A stretch of DNA of 53,693 nucleotides from Mediterranea massiliensis (GTDB lineage: Bacteria; Bacteroidota; Bacteroidia; Bacteroidales; Bacteroidaceae), in contig NZ_LT635839.1 of the NCBI RefSeq assembly GCF_900128475.1, positions 485,113 to 538,805 on the forward strand, written 5' to 3'. How positions within the stretch are numbered: position 1 is the first letter of the stretch; each line of letters starts with the position of its first letter. The position numbers and the translations under genes were made by a program. Shown one piece after another: positions 7,327-15,220 of this stretch. Below the pieces are notes generated by a model that had not been told where the DNA came from, did no database searches, and worked only from the letters and a program-made list of their open reading frames with translations.

Positions 7327-8829
7327 TTACTCTTTCAGTCTAATCACTTCAATCGGTACTTGTCTCAACTGAGGCATTCCCATCCCCAATGTGGCTCCGA
7401 TATACGTCGGGTCACAAATTAGAAATTTCTTTCCGTCCACATTCAGATAATCGCCTGTCGTATCAGGATTGTCGAATCGGACTGCCGTAGCCAGATGCCT
7501 ACCCGGATAATAGACCAATACGACTTCCATATTCAGCAACCGGCGTACCAACTGGCTGAACAGGATGGCCCGGTCTTCACAGTCGGAATAGGCTGAAGCA
7601 ACTGTTTCTTCAGGAAAGAACCAACGTTCGTAACCGAATTGTTCATCATCGGTTTTATATTTGAATGCGTATTGTACAAAACGCAGCAACGCGTTGACGG
7701 CTTCCTCCTGCGACTTGTTATGAACCATCGGGCGAAGTTGCTTTTCCATACTTTGCAGGAACGCTTCACTGGGAGTCGATTCTGCATAAAGCCGGAAATC
7801 CACACAAGGATATGTGCCAAGCAACTGCATATAATTCTTGTCATAAGACAAGTTATAAGACTGTTCTTCCACTTTGAGAGGCTGCAACACAACCTGTGTA
7901 TCCAGGGTTGGAGTAGTTGTCAGAGACATATCCATCAGTCGTGTGGCACCTCCATATTCCATCCGGCAGCTCTGAATGGTCGACAAATCGGCATGGCCGG
8001 GATTATAGACAGTATAGACAGTTCCATTTTCGTTGCCATATTGGAAAAAGGTCGTATTGAACACATTGCAATTGAAGGCTATCAAAGGCAGAAGTGTCTG
8101 ATGCGAACGGCCAATCTTGGCCTTATAGCCCAACTGGTTCAGCGTAAATACAGTAAATACCGTTTGTTCATTGTCTGGCCTTCCGGGAAATTTGGCCTCG
8201 AATGTCTTGTTGATAAGGAGATACATCCCCCAATCGTTCAAACCGAGTGAAGACTGCAGCTGGTGTATTTCATCTGTCCAGTCTGTATAAGGAAGCTGAG
8301 TCAGCGCATTCCAATAGTTCGCTACCGATTGTTCGTCTGTCCCGGCCAAATGTGGCAAGCTATATGCAACTTTCGCCAATGCGATCTGTGTGCCATAAAA
8401 TGACAATCTCAGACTATTGTCAGGTACGGCCACCGGAATCTTGGGCAAGGGGCGATTGGCAGGAATCTTACTTTTATCGACAGGAGGAACACGGGGAGGC
8501 TGAGGTTTTTCTGTATGCTTGATCGGTTGTCTGGCGGGAAGAGTCCGAGGAGTATCCGGCTTGTAAACAGTAGGCGGGACAGGTTTCTTGATGGGTGGTT
8601 CCTTTTTTTTCAACGGATAGTCGGGCCAGGCTTCGGCCAGATATTGGGCAAACTCGCGGTTGATGGAGTCGTAATAGGCTTTGAAGTTTTTTTCTTCATG
8701 GCCCACGTATTCACTGAAGGCGGCTTCCTGTTTACGGTCATACCGTTCGAAGTCGTCTTCCACTTTCTCCTGTCCCCGGCTGATGCCGGGGAGCAGAAGT
8801 AGTGTAAACAGAAAAAAGTGCCTTCTCAT
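7327..8829 (-). CDS. Secreted transglutaminase-like protein
   Basis: A 500-residue exported protein with an N-terminal signal peptide (MRRHFFLFTLLLLPGISRGQ). Residues ~75-135 form a Pro/Lys-rich linker. The C-terminal ~150 residues are transglutaminase-like: candidate triad Cys417 (YSDCEDRAILFSQLVR), His445 (GRHLATAV) and Asp473 (ICDPTYIGA). Members of this fold act as proteases, amidases or crosslinking enzymes; the substrate here is unknown. It is the last gene of a five-gene leftward operon, six bases downstream of the BACON/LamG lipoprotein, so it probably works on or with those envelope proteins. Confidence 0.82.
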   Translation of the reverse strand: MRRHFFLFTLLLLPGISRGQEKVEDDFERYDRKQEAAFSEYVGHEEKNFKAYYDSINREFAQYLAEAWPDYPLKKKEPPIKKPVPPTVYKPDTPRTLPARQPIKHTEKPQPPRVPPVDKSKIPANRPLPKIPVAVPDNSLRLSFYGTQIALAKVAYSLPHLAGTDEQSVANYWNALTQLPYTDWTDEIHQLQSSLGLNDWGMYLLINKTFEAKFPGRPDNEQTVFTVFTLNQLGYKAKIGRSHQTLLPLIAFNCNVFNTTFFQYGNENGTVYTVYNPGHADLSTIQSCRMEYGGATRLMDMSLTTTPTLDTQVVLQPLKVEEQSYNLSYDKNYMQLLGTYPCVDFRLYAESTPSEAFLQSMEKQLRPMVHNKSQEEAVNALLRFVQYAFKYKTDDEQFGYERWFFPEETVASAYSDCEDRAILFSQLVRRLLNMEVVLVYYPGRHLATAVRFDNPDTTGDYLNVDGKKFLICDPTYIGATLGMGMPQLRQVPIEVIRLKE

Positions 8830-8835
8830 TTTTTC

Positions 8836-11022
8836 CTATTGTTTGGCATTATAGATTTCCTTGATTTCACTAGCTGAAAGTCGGCGAGTGTCATATACAC
8901 GGAAATTATCTACGCTCATGTTGGTACCAGTAAACGAGTGGTTGTAACCGAGTTCAAAACTTCCTCCCATTGTAAAGTTGGTCCCACTTCCGTATGAACT
9001 AGCCCAAGCAAAAGTTTTTTCTGTCACGGAATACATTTTTTGGCCATCTATGTAGAGTGTATTAGTGATAAAAGAACTATTTGTAATACAAAAATCAGAA
9101 AGTAATACGATATGGTGCCATTTACCATCTGTTAAAGTAGGGTGTACAAACGCTTGAGCATTGTAATCGTAATTATCATTATTTTCGCGAGTTACTACAA
9201 ATTTCAGTTGTCCATCAATCATATTCAATGTACACATAGGGTCACTATTATATGAAGAAGTCAGATGGAAAATATGCCCATCACTGAAATCCTTTCCCCA
9301 AAAACTAATCGTCATCTCCTTTGAATCAATAATGGGACTAGCTACAACAAACGTGTTATTGTCTGTCTTGCTGAACTTTAAAGCTTTCCCTTCGGGAGTC
9401 ACTCCTTCAACAAAAGAAGGAGAACCTGTACCGAAACCGTCAATCTCATTTTCTGTAGCATCCTCAAAGTTCTCGTCAAACTTATAATAAGTATAGAGCC
9501 CTTGAGTTACAACGGTACCAGCGATGTCGCTTCCCTTGACTGCTGTCACTGCAACAGATTCCTTGCGCGTACCGTCAGAAACTTCGATAGCCGTATTCAA
9601 CGTTTCGGGCATGATGGAGCGATCCAGCATTACTGTAATTTGTTTGGTGCCTGATGGAGCGGTCACGCCGCTGGTGTCGGACACTTTCAATCCTGTTCCT
9701 TCGGGTACGGTGATAATCCAGGCAAGTTCGGCTGTTCCCACATTACTGATGGTGAAGTTCTTTTCTGTAGCTTCTTCTCCGAAGTCCAATGAAAGAGGGG
9801 ATACCGACATCTTGGCAACGGCCTTGGTGGCTTTCACTGTGATACTTTCCTGGTTGGTCCCGTCGGAAATGATAAATGTGGTGTTTACGGTCTCGGGCAT
9901 GGTTTCGCGGTTCAGTTTGACTTGGAGTATCTGGTTGCCTCCGGCGGCTACACTGCCTTCCATTGGCGATACAGTGATATAGTCTGCTGAGATTCCCGAT
10001 ACGGTATATTTCAGTTCGGCTGTTCCCGTGTTGCTGACGGTCAGCGGCAGTTCGGCCGATTCATAACCGAAATCGAGCAAGGTCGGTTCAATTTTCATTT
10101 CTGCCTTGGCTTCTGTTTTGGCTGCTTTTACGGCGATAGTTTGCTCCTTGATACCGTCGGAAATGATGAAGGAGGTATTTAGGTCTTTGGTTTGCTTGGT
10201 GCGGTCAAGCGTTACCTTGACGATTTTAGAGCCTTCGGGTTCTACGGTGCCCTCTGTATCCGATACGGAGATACACTCATCTGTGATTCCCGAAATGTTC
10301 CAAGTGAGGACTGCATTTCCTGTATTCTTGATGGTGAGGTCCTTTTCCTCTTCTGTTTCACCGAAGTCCAGCGAGGTAGGGGTAACGGTCATTTCCGATT
10401 TGGCACTCTTGGGTGCGCAGGACACTGAAATCGTGTAGGAGTTGCCGAATGCTGACAGGGTGACTTTGACATTCTGTGTTGCGGACAGCTGGTCACGGTT
10501 GACCGTGAAGACGATGCTTTGTGTCTTGCCGGCAGCAATGTTTCCGGACAGTGGGGAGGCTGTAAGCCAGGCGTTGTCTCCTAAGTTCAGCGACCATTCC
10601 GTGGCAGCGTTCCCCTGATTGGTAACGGTGACGGAAAGCTCCGTCTGTGTGGTGCCGAAGTTGAGTGTTGACGGTTCTATCTTGATTTCGGCTTCCTTTT
10701 TTTCAGGTTCCAGTTGCATGTCACAATTGGCGGTTTCACCAGCCAGCACGTTGACGCTGCGTGTGTTGGTCACATATCCGGTCTTCTTGAACTGCAACTG
10801 GTAGCTGTCCGCTTCCACGTTGTTGAAGCGGAACTGGCCGTCGCTGCCAGTCGTGGTGCTGGTGCCCAAGTTCACTACACTGACTTGTACGCCGGAGAGC
10901 GGAGTCGTGGTTCCCGACTCGGTGACGATACCCTGGATGTTTCCCATATAGTCTCTTTCTTCTTCCGTGCAGGCCACAATCAGTGCTGCAAGGAGTGCGA
11001 ATAAATAAATCGTTCGTTTCAT
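8836..11022 (-). CDS. Lipoprotein with carboxypeptidase-regulatory, four BACON-like and LamG-like domains
   Basis: A 728-residue lipoprotein (LIVAC lipobox, Cys18). Domains in order: a carboxypeptidase-regulatory-like beta sandwich (~27-103); four repeats of ~95 residues beginning near 112, 208, 305 and 400, each with a L(N/D)FG...T(V/I)xNxGxAxL core typical of BACON/ASPM-type Ig-like domains; and a C-terminal concanavalin/LamG-like jelly roll (~505-728) with the KWHHIVLL and LYIDGQ motifs of the LamG_3 type. The architecture suggests an extended surface stalk displaying a glycan- or protein-binding head. It sits mid-operon between the DUF5683-like protein and the transglutaminase-like protein. 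No catalytic domain was seen. Confidence 0.85.
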   Translation of the reverse strand: MKRTIYLFALLAALIVACTEEERDYMGNIQGIVTESGTTTPLSGVQVSVVNLGTSTTTGSDGQFRFNNVEADSYQLQFKKTGYVTNTRSVNVLAGETANCDMQLEPEKKEAEIKIEPSTLNFGTTQTELSVTVTNQGNAATEWSLNLGDNAWLTASPLSGNIAAGKTQSIVFTVNRDQLSATQNVKVTLSAFGNSYTISVSCAPKSAKSEMTVTPTSLDFGETEEEKDLTIKNTGNAVLTWNISGITDECISVSDTEGTVEPEGSKIVKVTLDRTKQTKDLNTSFIISDGIKEQTIAVKAAKTEAKAEMKIEPTLLDFGYESAELPLTVSNTGTAELKYTVSGISADYITVSPMEGSVAAGGNQILQVKLNRETMPETVNTTFIISDGTNQESITVKATKAVAKMSVSPLSLDFGEEATEKNFTISNVGTAELAWIITVPEGTGLKVSDTSGVTAPSGTKQITVMLDRSIMPETLNTAIEVSDGTRKESVAVTAVKGSDIAGTVVTQGLYTYYKFDENFEDATENEIDGFGTGSPSFVEGVTPEGKALKFSKTDNNTFVVASPIIDSKEMTISFWGKDFSDGHIFHLTSSYNSDPMCTLNMIDGQLKFVVTRENNDNYDYNAQAFVHPTLTDGKWHHIVLLSDFCITNSSFITNTLYIDGQKMYSVTEKTFAWASSYGSGTNFTMGGSFELGYNHSFTGTNMSVDNFRVYDTRRLSASEIKEIYNAKQ

Positions 11023-11041
11023 GGAATAAAAAAATAATGGT

Positions 11042-11923
11042 TTAGAAATTCAGTGACAAGGCGAATCCTCCTGTCTGAGGTGCTACGTAAGGCGATACCT
11101 TGAGCTGTGCATCGCCCAGCATGAAGGGTTTCCGCTTGCCACGGGCGGCGATGCCGTCTATGACGTTCCACAGATAGACGGCCGCGGCTCCGGCGATGAA
11201 GCCGTTGCGCAGGTTGGCGCAGTTGTCGGCCTTGTTGGCATAGCTCCTTTTTTTGTCGGCATCGTGGGTTGAGCTGAACTTCGATTCGTAGGATGCTCTC
11301 ATGCTTTCAGTGGCAACGATGCCTCCGATGCAGGCGGCTTCGGCTATGATGAAGAAAATGCCTTTTCCCTTGCTGCCTTTATGAAATTGTGCCCAGCCGG
11401 GTACAAAGACACGCCCCGAGAAGGGATAGCGTCCGGTGATGGAGGCATTGTATTCTTTCAGTTGTCTGTCGAAATTCTTGTCGCGGAAGTTGCCGGTATC
11501 CAGTGAATAGAAATCATCGGCACCGTTTACATCGCGCTGGACCTGTATCAGGATGTAGATTTTCATCCGGTTGCCACCCAGGACAATGGGTTCTGTGGCG
11601 CTGACTACGCGGCGTTTCATGATGTTGAACTTCACAACGGCATTGATACCCTGCGTGGCTACGGCATTGATGTCCTGTTGGGTGATGCCTACGACTCCCA
11701 GTTCGTGCAGTGACTTCTGCAAGGCATCGGCCCAGGCCGCATTGGTGGCCGACTGCTCGTCGTGTCCCTCACCCACGCCCCAGCTTAGGAAATAATTGGC
11801 TCCTGCGGGAGGAACAGGAGTGGCATAGGCCCAGGAGGGACGCAATTCGGTGGAGGATTGTGCGGATACGGCCATGCTCGTTGCAAACAGCAGGATAAGC
11901 ATGGCAAAAGTGATCTGTTTCAT
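11042..11923 (-). CDS. Secreted LPP20/FlgT-like protein with C-terminal DUF5683-like region
   Basis: A 293-residue exported protein. The chosen ATG (11923) overlaps the stop of the upstream gene as ATGA and gives the signal peptide MKQITFAMLILLFATSMAVSAQ; open sequence upstream of it lies inside the previous gene. Residues ~30-140 (SWAYATPVPPAGANYF...) resemble LPP20/FlgT-type envelope domains. The C-terminal half has the PGWAQFHKGSKGKGIFF motif and two hydrophobic helices, as in the DUF5683 family of Bacteroidetes. Its function is unknown. It is the third gene of the operon, and its N-terminal half is related to the product of the gene just upstream. Confidence 0.78.
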   Translation of the reverse strand: MKQITFAMLILLFATSMAVSAQSSTELRPSWAYATPVPPAGANYFLSWGVGEGHDEQSATNAAWADALQKSLHELGVVGITQQDINAVATQGINAVVKFNIMKRRVVSATEPIVLGGNRMKIYILIQVQRDVNGADDFYSLDTGNFRDKNFDRQLKEYNASITGRYPFSGRVFVPGWAQFHKGSKGKGIFFIIAEAACIGGIVATESMRASYESKFSSTHDADKKRSYANKADNCANLRNGFIAGAAAVYLWNVIDGIAARGKRKPFMLGDAQLKVSPYVAPQTGGFALSLNF

Positions 11924-12360
11924 TCTTCTTCTTTGTTGGTGATGCAATTGAATGATTTGAATTTGGGCTGTTCGTGTACATCGTTGGCCACCTGGCACAG
12001 AATGTAGACCCGATAGCCTCGTCGGGTTGTCAGCTCTCTCGTGCATTGGCATACTTTGTTGATGGGTATTTTTACATAGCGGGAAGCTTCTACCAGCAGG
12101 CTGTCACCTTCCAGTTGTTCCATCTTTTGGATGTCAACGGGAATGCCAATGGCAAAGGCACTTTCCAAGATGGCCATGGCGAAGGCTTTTTTGGTGGCGG
12201 CTTCTTCGGTCAGGCCTGTACCTTGTGAAACCCGGTAGTAGTAGCTTGCCGTCTTGGCTGGGGGATTCTGTACCCACGAAGGCATGGCACCTTGTCCGTA
12301 TGTGGACAAGGTGCATGCGGTCCACAATAAGAAAAGGACGATAGATTTCATGGCAGGCAT
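11920..12360 (-). CDS. Small secreted LPP20/FlgT-like protein
   Basis: A 146-residue protein with a signal peptide (MKSIVLFLLWTACTLSTYGQ). The start at 12360 directly abuts the TAA stop of the upstream gene (TAAATG); a second in-frame ATG at 12351 is equally plausible and gives the more usual MKS start. The body (PSWVQNPPAKTASYYYRVSQGTGLTEEAATKKAFAMA) has the G-x-G plus alternating-Ala pattern of LPP20-like domains. It overlaps the next gene by four bases (ATGA), so expression is tightly coupled. Function unknown. Confidence 0.75.
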   Translation of the reverse strand: MPAMKSIVLFLLWTACTLSTYGQGAMPSWVQNPPAKTASYYYRVSQGTGLTEEAATKKAFAMAILESAFAIGIPVDIQKMEQLEGDSLLVEASRYVKIPINKVCQCTRELTTRRGYRVYILCQVANDVHEQPKFKSFNCITNKEEE

Positions 12361-13050
12361 TTATTGCATGGCATCCATTTCAGCTTTTTGTCTGGCCGCT
12401 TCCTTTGCCAGTTCGGCATCCATCTTTTCGAAGAACTTCTTCTTGTCGTAATCAACCTTGCGTACTTCCAGTTCCTCGGCAAGTCCTTTTTTGGCATCTT
12501 CCAGCAGAACGTGCACGGCTACGTAGCCGACATATCCGCCTGTGGCACTTTGTGAGAGCTTGCGGCATACGACATTGGCATACTTGTCGATGACTTTCGT
12601 TCCGATGACCTGTGCACCGCCTTCCAGTTCGCTTTCATACATTTTCTTTCCGCTGGGTACGTTGACATCCTTGCTGTAGTCTTCAATGGCATTCTTCAAC
12701 ATGCCGATATACCGGGATGCAATGTCGGCGATGGCTACGCGGTTGGCATCCGTAATGGCCCGCGAGCGGTCGGGGCGGTCTTCGGCGATGCCTAAGCCTG
12801 CCATATATTCGCCTGGCTTGTCGTATGCTTCGTCCATGCAGAAGGTCAGGAGCACTTGTTCGCCATTAGCCATCTTGGGCTGAGTCGGGTCTTGTGCCGC
12901 AGGAGCGGGAGTTGGGGATACGGCGGCTTGCTTGCTGCTGCCGCAGGATATGCAAAGGAATAGGGCTGCAAATAGGAATCCGGATGAGATGGTTCTTTTG
13001 AACGAAACTTTTTCGGCTTTGTGGGAAGCCATAGCGTTTTTAGGTGTCAT
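12361..13050 (-). CDS. LPP20-like lipoprotein, first gene of envelope operon
   Basis: A 229-residue lipoprotein. The lipobox is LCISC (Cys36) after a rather long N-region; an internal Met7 would shorten it. After a Pro/Ala linker the domain shows GLGIAEDRPDRSRAITDANRVAIADIASRYIG, the repeated-Ala pattern of LPP20-type envelope proteins. The C-terminal ~40 residues are highly charged and probably alpha-helical. It is the first gene of five transcribed leftward (13050 to 7327) with overlaps or gaps of at most ~20 bases, and lies just downstream of the structured RNA at 13110-13343. Confidence 0.75.
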   Translation of the reverse strand: MTPKNAMASHKAEKVSFKRTISSGFLFAALFLCISCGSSKQAAVSPTPAPAAQDPTQPKMANGEQVLLTFCMDEAYDKPGEYMAGLGIAEDRPDRSRAITDANRVAIADIASRYIGMLKNAIEDYSKDVNVPSGKKMYESELEGGAQVIGTKVIDKYANVVCRKLSQSATGGYVGYVAVHVLLEDAKKGLAEELEVRKVDYDKKKFFEKMDAELAKEAARQKAEMDAMQ

Positions 13051-13109
13051 AGCATTTCAATTTTGTGTGCCCGCAGCCTCCCCAATCGGGCAGTGAATAA
13101 TATAAAAAA

Positions 13110-13343
13110 AAGGCATGGGAGTCTGTACTTCTGCTTATCCCGACTTCAGGCTCTCGCATTGCCCACCTTCAAGGATAAGCAACGCAGCTAGCCCACGCCC
13201 GAGATGTTATGGTACAAAACACCACACCTAAGCGTAATGTTCGGACATGACACCTACAGTGGACGTCTCCGTTGCTTTATCTTCCTGAAGGTTTCAAATT
13301 TGCGAGATTCGAAGTCAGAAGATATAACGTCTGGTAAACGCCT
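13110..13343 (-). ncRNA. Candidate structured RNA (6S/Bacteroidales-1-like) or operon leader
   Basis: Read leftward, the 3' part folds as a long hairpin. The base stem is GGCGUGGG/CCCAUGCC, followed by an ~11-nt symmetric bubble, an apical stem GCUUAUCC/GGGAUAAGC, and then eight U residues directly after the base stem. Upstream are two more stems: GACGU/ACGUC, enclosing AUCUUC/GAAGAU. Closing stem, open bubble and apical stem recall 6S-type RNAs, and the size suits the Bacteroidales-1 class, but I cannot align it. An alternative pairing GCGUUGC/GCAAUGC competes with the apical stem, so it may instead be an attenuating leader of the envelope operon 60 bases downstream. The U-run fixes the strand. 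Confidence 0.5.
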
Positions 13344-13363
13344 TTCTTTTTTATCTAAAAAAA

Positions 13364-13396
13364 GCATCCCGCTGCCCCACCGGGCTAACTGGATGC
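13364..13396 (-). terminator. Hairpin with U-run
   Basis: Leftward, AGCAUCC pairs with GGAUGCU with an inner GCCC/GGGC, followed by seven U. It lies immediately after a leftward TAACTTTG box, so it could be an early terminator in that transcript or a separate small hairpin RNA. Confidence 0.55.
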
Positions 13397-13398
13397 TG

Positions 13399-13430
13399 CA
13401 AAGTTAAATATTTTTTCTGAAAAAAATCAA
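13399..13430 (-). promoter_or_regulatory. Leftward Bacteroidetes-type promoter
   Basis: TAACTTTG (-7 box) at 13399-13406 on the minus strand, with TTG at 13428-13430, 21 bases upstream (slightly wide). It would start a transcript running through the hairpin and the structured RNA. Confidence 0.5.
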
Positions 13431-13511
13431 TTTCTTCTTTAATTTTTATATCATTATCTGACGAAAGGGTCAGTACAGCTGTCCAATCGATAGCGAAGGA
13501 ACTAAAAACGT

Positions 13512-13563
13512 AAAGCTTATCATTGGCCCATGATAACGTTATCATCGGGAGTTGATAAGCTTT
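13512..13563. promoter_or_regulatory. 52-bp palindrome with perfect 16-bp core
   Basis: The core ATGATAACGTTATCAT (13530-13545) is a perfect palindrome. Centred on the same point, AAAGCTTATCA (13512-13522) mirrors TGATAAGCTTT (13553-13563). Only the two 7-base steps between them mismatch. It may be a protein-binding site or a cruciform; it lies between the promoter at 13399 and the end of the comM-like gene. Confidence 0.75.
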
Positions 13564-13676
13564 GCAACGTCGTATTATATCCTATTCTGTTTTGTACAGA
13601 ATGGATTCTTATGTAAAAGGAGAGGCAATGTTCTGCTCTGGAAGAATCAATGCTTTGCCTTAAAAGAAACGATGCT

Positions 13677-15215
13677 TTATCCCGCCCAGTCCTCGCGGTC
13701 CAGGTTGCGGTAGCCGATGGCTTCGGCCAGGTGGGCGGGCTGGATGGACTCGCTGCCGTCGAGGTCGGCAATGGTGCGGGCTACCTTGAGGATACGGTCG
13801 TAGGCGCGGGCCGAGAGGTTGAGGCGTGTCATGGCGCCTTTCAGCAGGGCAAGGCCGCGTTCGTCGGGACGGGCGTAGAGGGAGAGCAGACGGCTGGTCA
13901 TCTGGGCATTGCAGTAGACTCCGGGTACCTGGGCATAGCGTTGCTGCTGCACCTGTCGGGCACGAACTACGCGTTCGCGGATGACGGCGCTCGGCTCGCC
14001 GGGGCGTACGTCGGACATTTTTTCAAACGGGACGGGGGTTACTTCAATCTGCAGGTCGATGCGGTCGAGCAGGGGGCCGGAGATGCGGTTCAGGTACTTC
14101 TGCACCTGTCCGGGACTGCACACGCAGGGCTTCGTGGGGTGGTTGTAGTAGCCGCAGGGGCAGGGATTCATGCTGGCTACGAGCATGAAGCTGGCGGGGT
14201 ATTCCACGTTGCACTTCACGCGCGAGATACTGATTTTGCGGTCTTCCAGCGGCTGGCGGAGCACTTCGAGCACGTTGCGGCTGAATTCGGGCAGCTCGTC
14301 CAGGAAGAGGACACCGTTGTGGGCGAGGCTGATTTCGCCCGGTTGTGGAAAGCTGCCGCCTCCGGTCATGGCGACGTTGGAGATGGTGTGGTGCGGGTCG
14401 CGGAAGGGGCGGCGCGAGATGAGGCCGCCGTCCTTGCCGAGCTTTCCAGCCACGGAATGTATCTTGGTGGTTTCGAGGCTTTCGCCCAGCGACAGGGGTG
14501 GCAAGATGGAGGGCAGGCGCTTGGCCAGCATGGACTTGCCGCTGCCGGGCGAACCGATGAGCAACACGTTGTGACCTCCGGCGGCGGCCACTTCGAGGGC
14601 CCGCTTCACATTTTCTTGTCCTTTGACGTCGGCAAAGTCGAGGTCGAACGTGTTTTGCTGCGCATAAAACTCTTCGCGGGTGTTGACGATGGTGGGTGTC
14701 AGTTCCTGATTGCCGTTAAAGAATTCGACCACTTCCCGCAGATTCTCCACACCGTAGACGGTCAGATGGTTCACGACGGCTGCTTCGCGGGCGTTCTGTC
14801 GGGGCAGAATCATGCCTTCGAAGCCCAGTTCGCGTGCCTTGATGGCGATGGGCAGAGCACCCTTGATGGGCTGCAGACTGCCGTCGAGACTCAGTTCGCC
14901 CATCAGCAGGTAGCGGTCCAGCTTGTCGGAGCGGATGGTTTCGTTGGCGGCCAGCATGCCAATGGCCAGCGGGAGGTCGTAGGCCGAGCCTTCCTTGCGG
15001 ATATCAGCGGGAGCCATGTTGATGACGATGTTGCTTGTGGGCATCTTGTAGCCGTTTACCTGCAAAGCCGAGATGATGCGCTGGTGGCTTTCCTTGACGG
15101 CCGAGTCGGGCAGTCCCACGAGGTAGAACATGCAGCCGCGGGTACTGTTGACTTCGATGGTGATGAGTGTGGCGTCTATTCCTTGGACTGCCGCTGCGAA
15201 AACTTTGACAAGCAT
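13677..15215 (-). CDS. comM: YifB/ComM-like Mg-chelatase-family AAA+ ATPase
   Basis: A 512-residue AAA+ ATPase, full length for the family. ComM is a hexameric helicase that drives branch migration during integration of transforming DNA; in non-competent species the role is less clear. The N-terminal ~180 residues form the Lon-protease-like S5 domain (GLPDSAVKES). Walker A is GSPGSGKS (221-228), followed by a Walker B GVLFLDELPEF motif, a Mg-chelatase core, and the C-terminal subdomain (LNLSARAYDRILKVARTIADL). A CPCGYYNHPTKPC Cys cluster is present, as in other YifB proteins. It starts five bases after the thioredoxin-like lipoprotein gene, so the two form an operon. Confidence 0.92.
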   Translation of the reverse strand: MLVKVFAAAVQGIDATLITIEVNSTRGCMFYLVGLPDSAVKESHQRIISALQVNGYKMPTSNIVINMAPADIRKEGSAYDLPLAIGMLAANETIRSDKLDRYLLMGELSLDGSLQPIKGALPIAIKARELGFEGMILPRQNAREAAVVNHLTVYGVENLREVVEFFNGNQELTPTIVNTREEFYAQQNTFDLDFADVKGQENVKRALEVAAAGGHNVLLIGSPGSGKSMLAKRLPSILPPLSLGESLETTKIHSVAGKLGKDGGLISRRPFRDPHHTISNVAMTGGGSFPQPGEISLAHNGVLFLDELPEFSRNVLEVLRQPLEDRKISISRVKCNVEYPASFMLVASMNPCPCGYYNHPTKPCVCSPGQVQKYLNRISGPLLDRIDLQIEVTPVPFEKMSDVRPGEPSAVIRERVVRARQVQQQRYAQVPGVYCNAQMTSRLLSLYARPDERGLALLKGAMTRLNLSARAYDRILKVARTIADLDGSESIQPAHLAEAIGYRNLDREDWAG

Positions 15216-15220
15216 GGGCT

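Larger units (their letters stand above)
13051..13676. other. Intergenic region with structured RNA, promoter and palindrome
   Basis: There is no protein gene. From left to right it holds a hairpin TGCCCG/CGGGCA near 13068-13092 in the leader of the envelope operon, a leftward structured RNA (13110-13343), a terminator-like hairpin with a U-run (13364-13396), a TAACTTTG promoter box (13399-13406), and a 52-bp palindrome (13512-13563). Confidence 0.65.

Noticed and set aside
13110..13343. RNase P RNA, tmRNA or SRP RNA
   Set aside because: None of their hallmark sequences (RNase P GAGGAAAGUC, tmRNA tag frame and tRNA-like end, SRP GGAA loop) were found.
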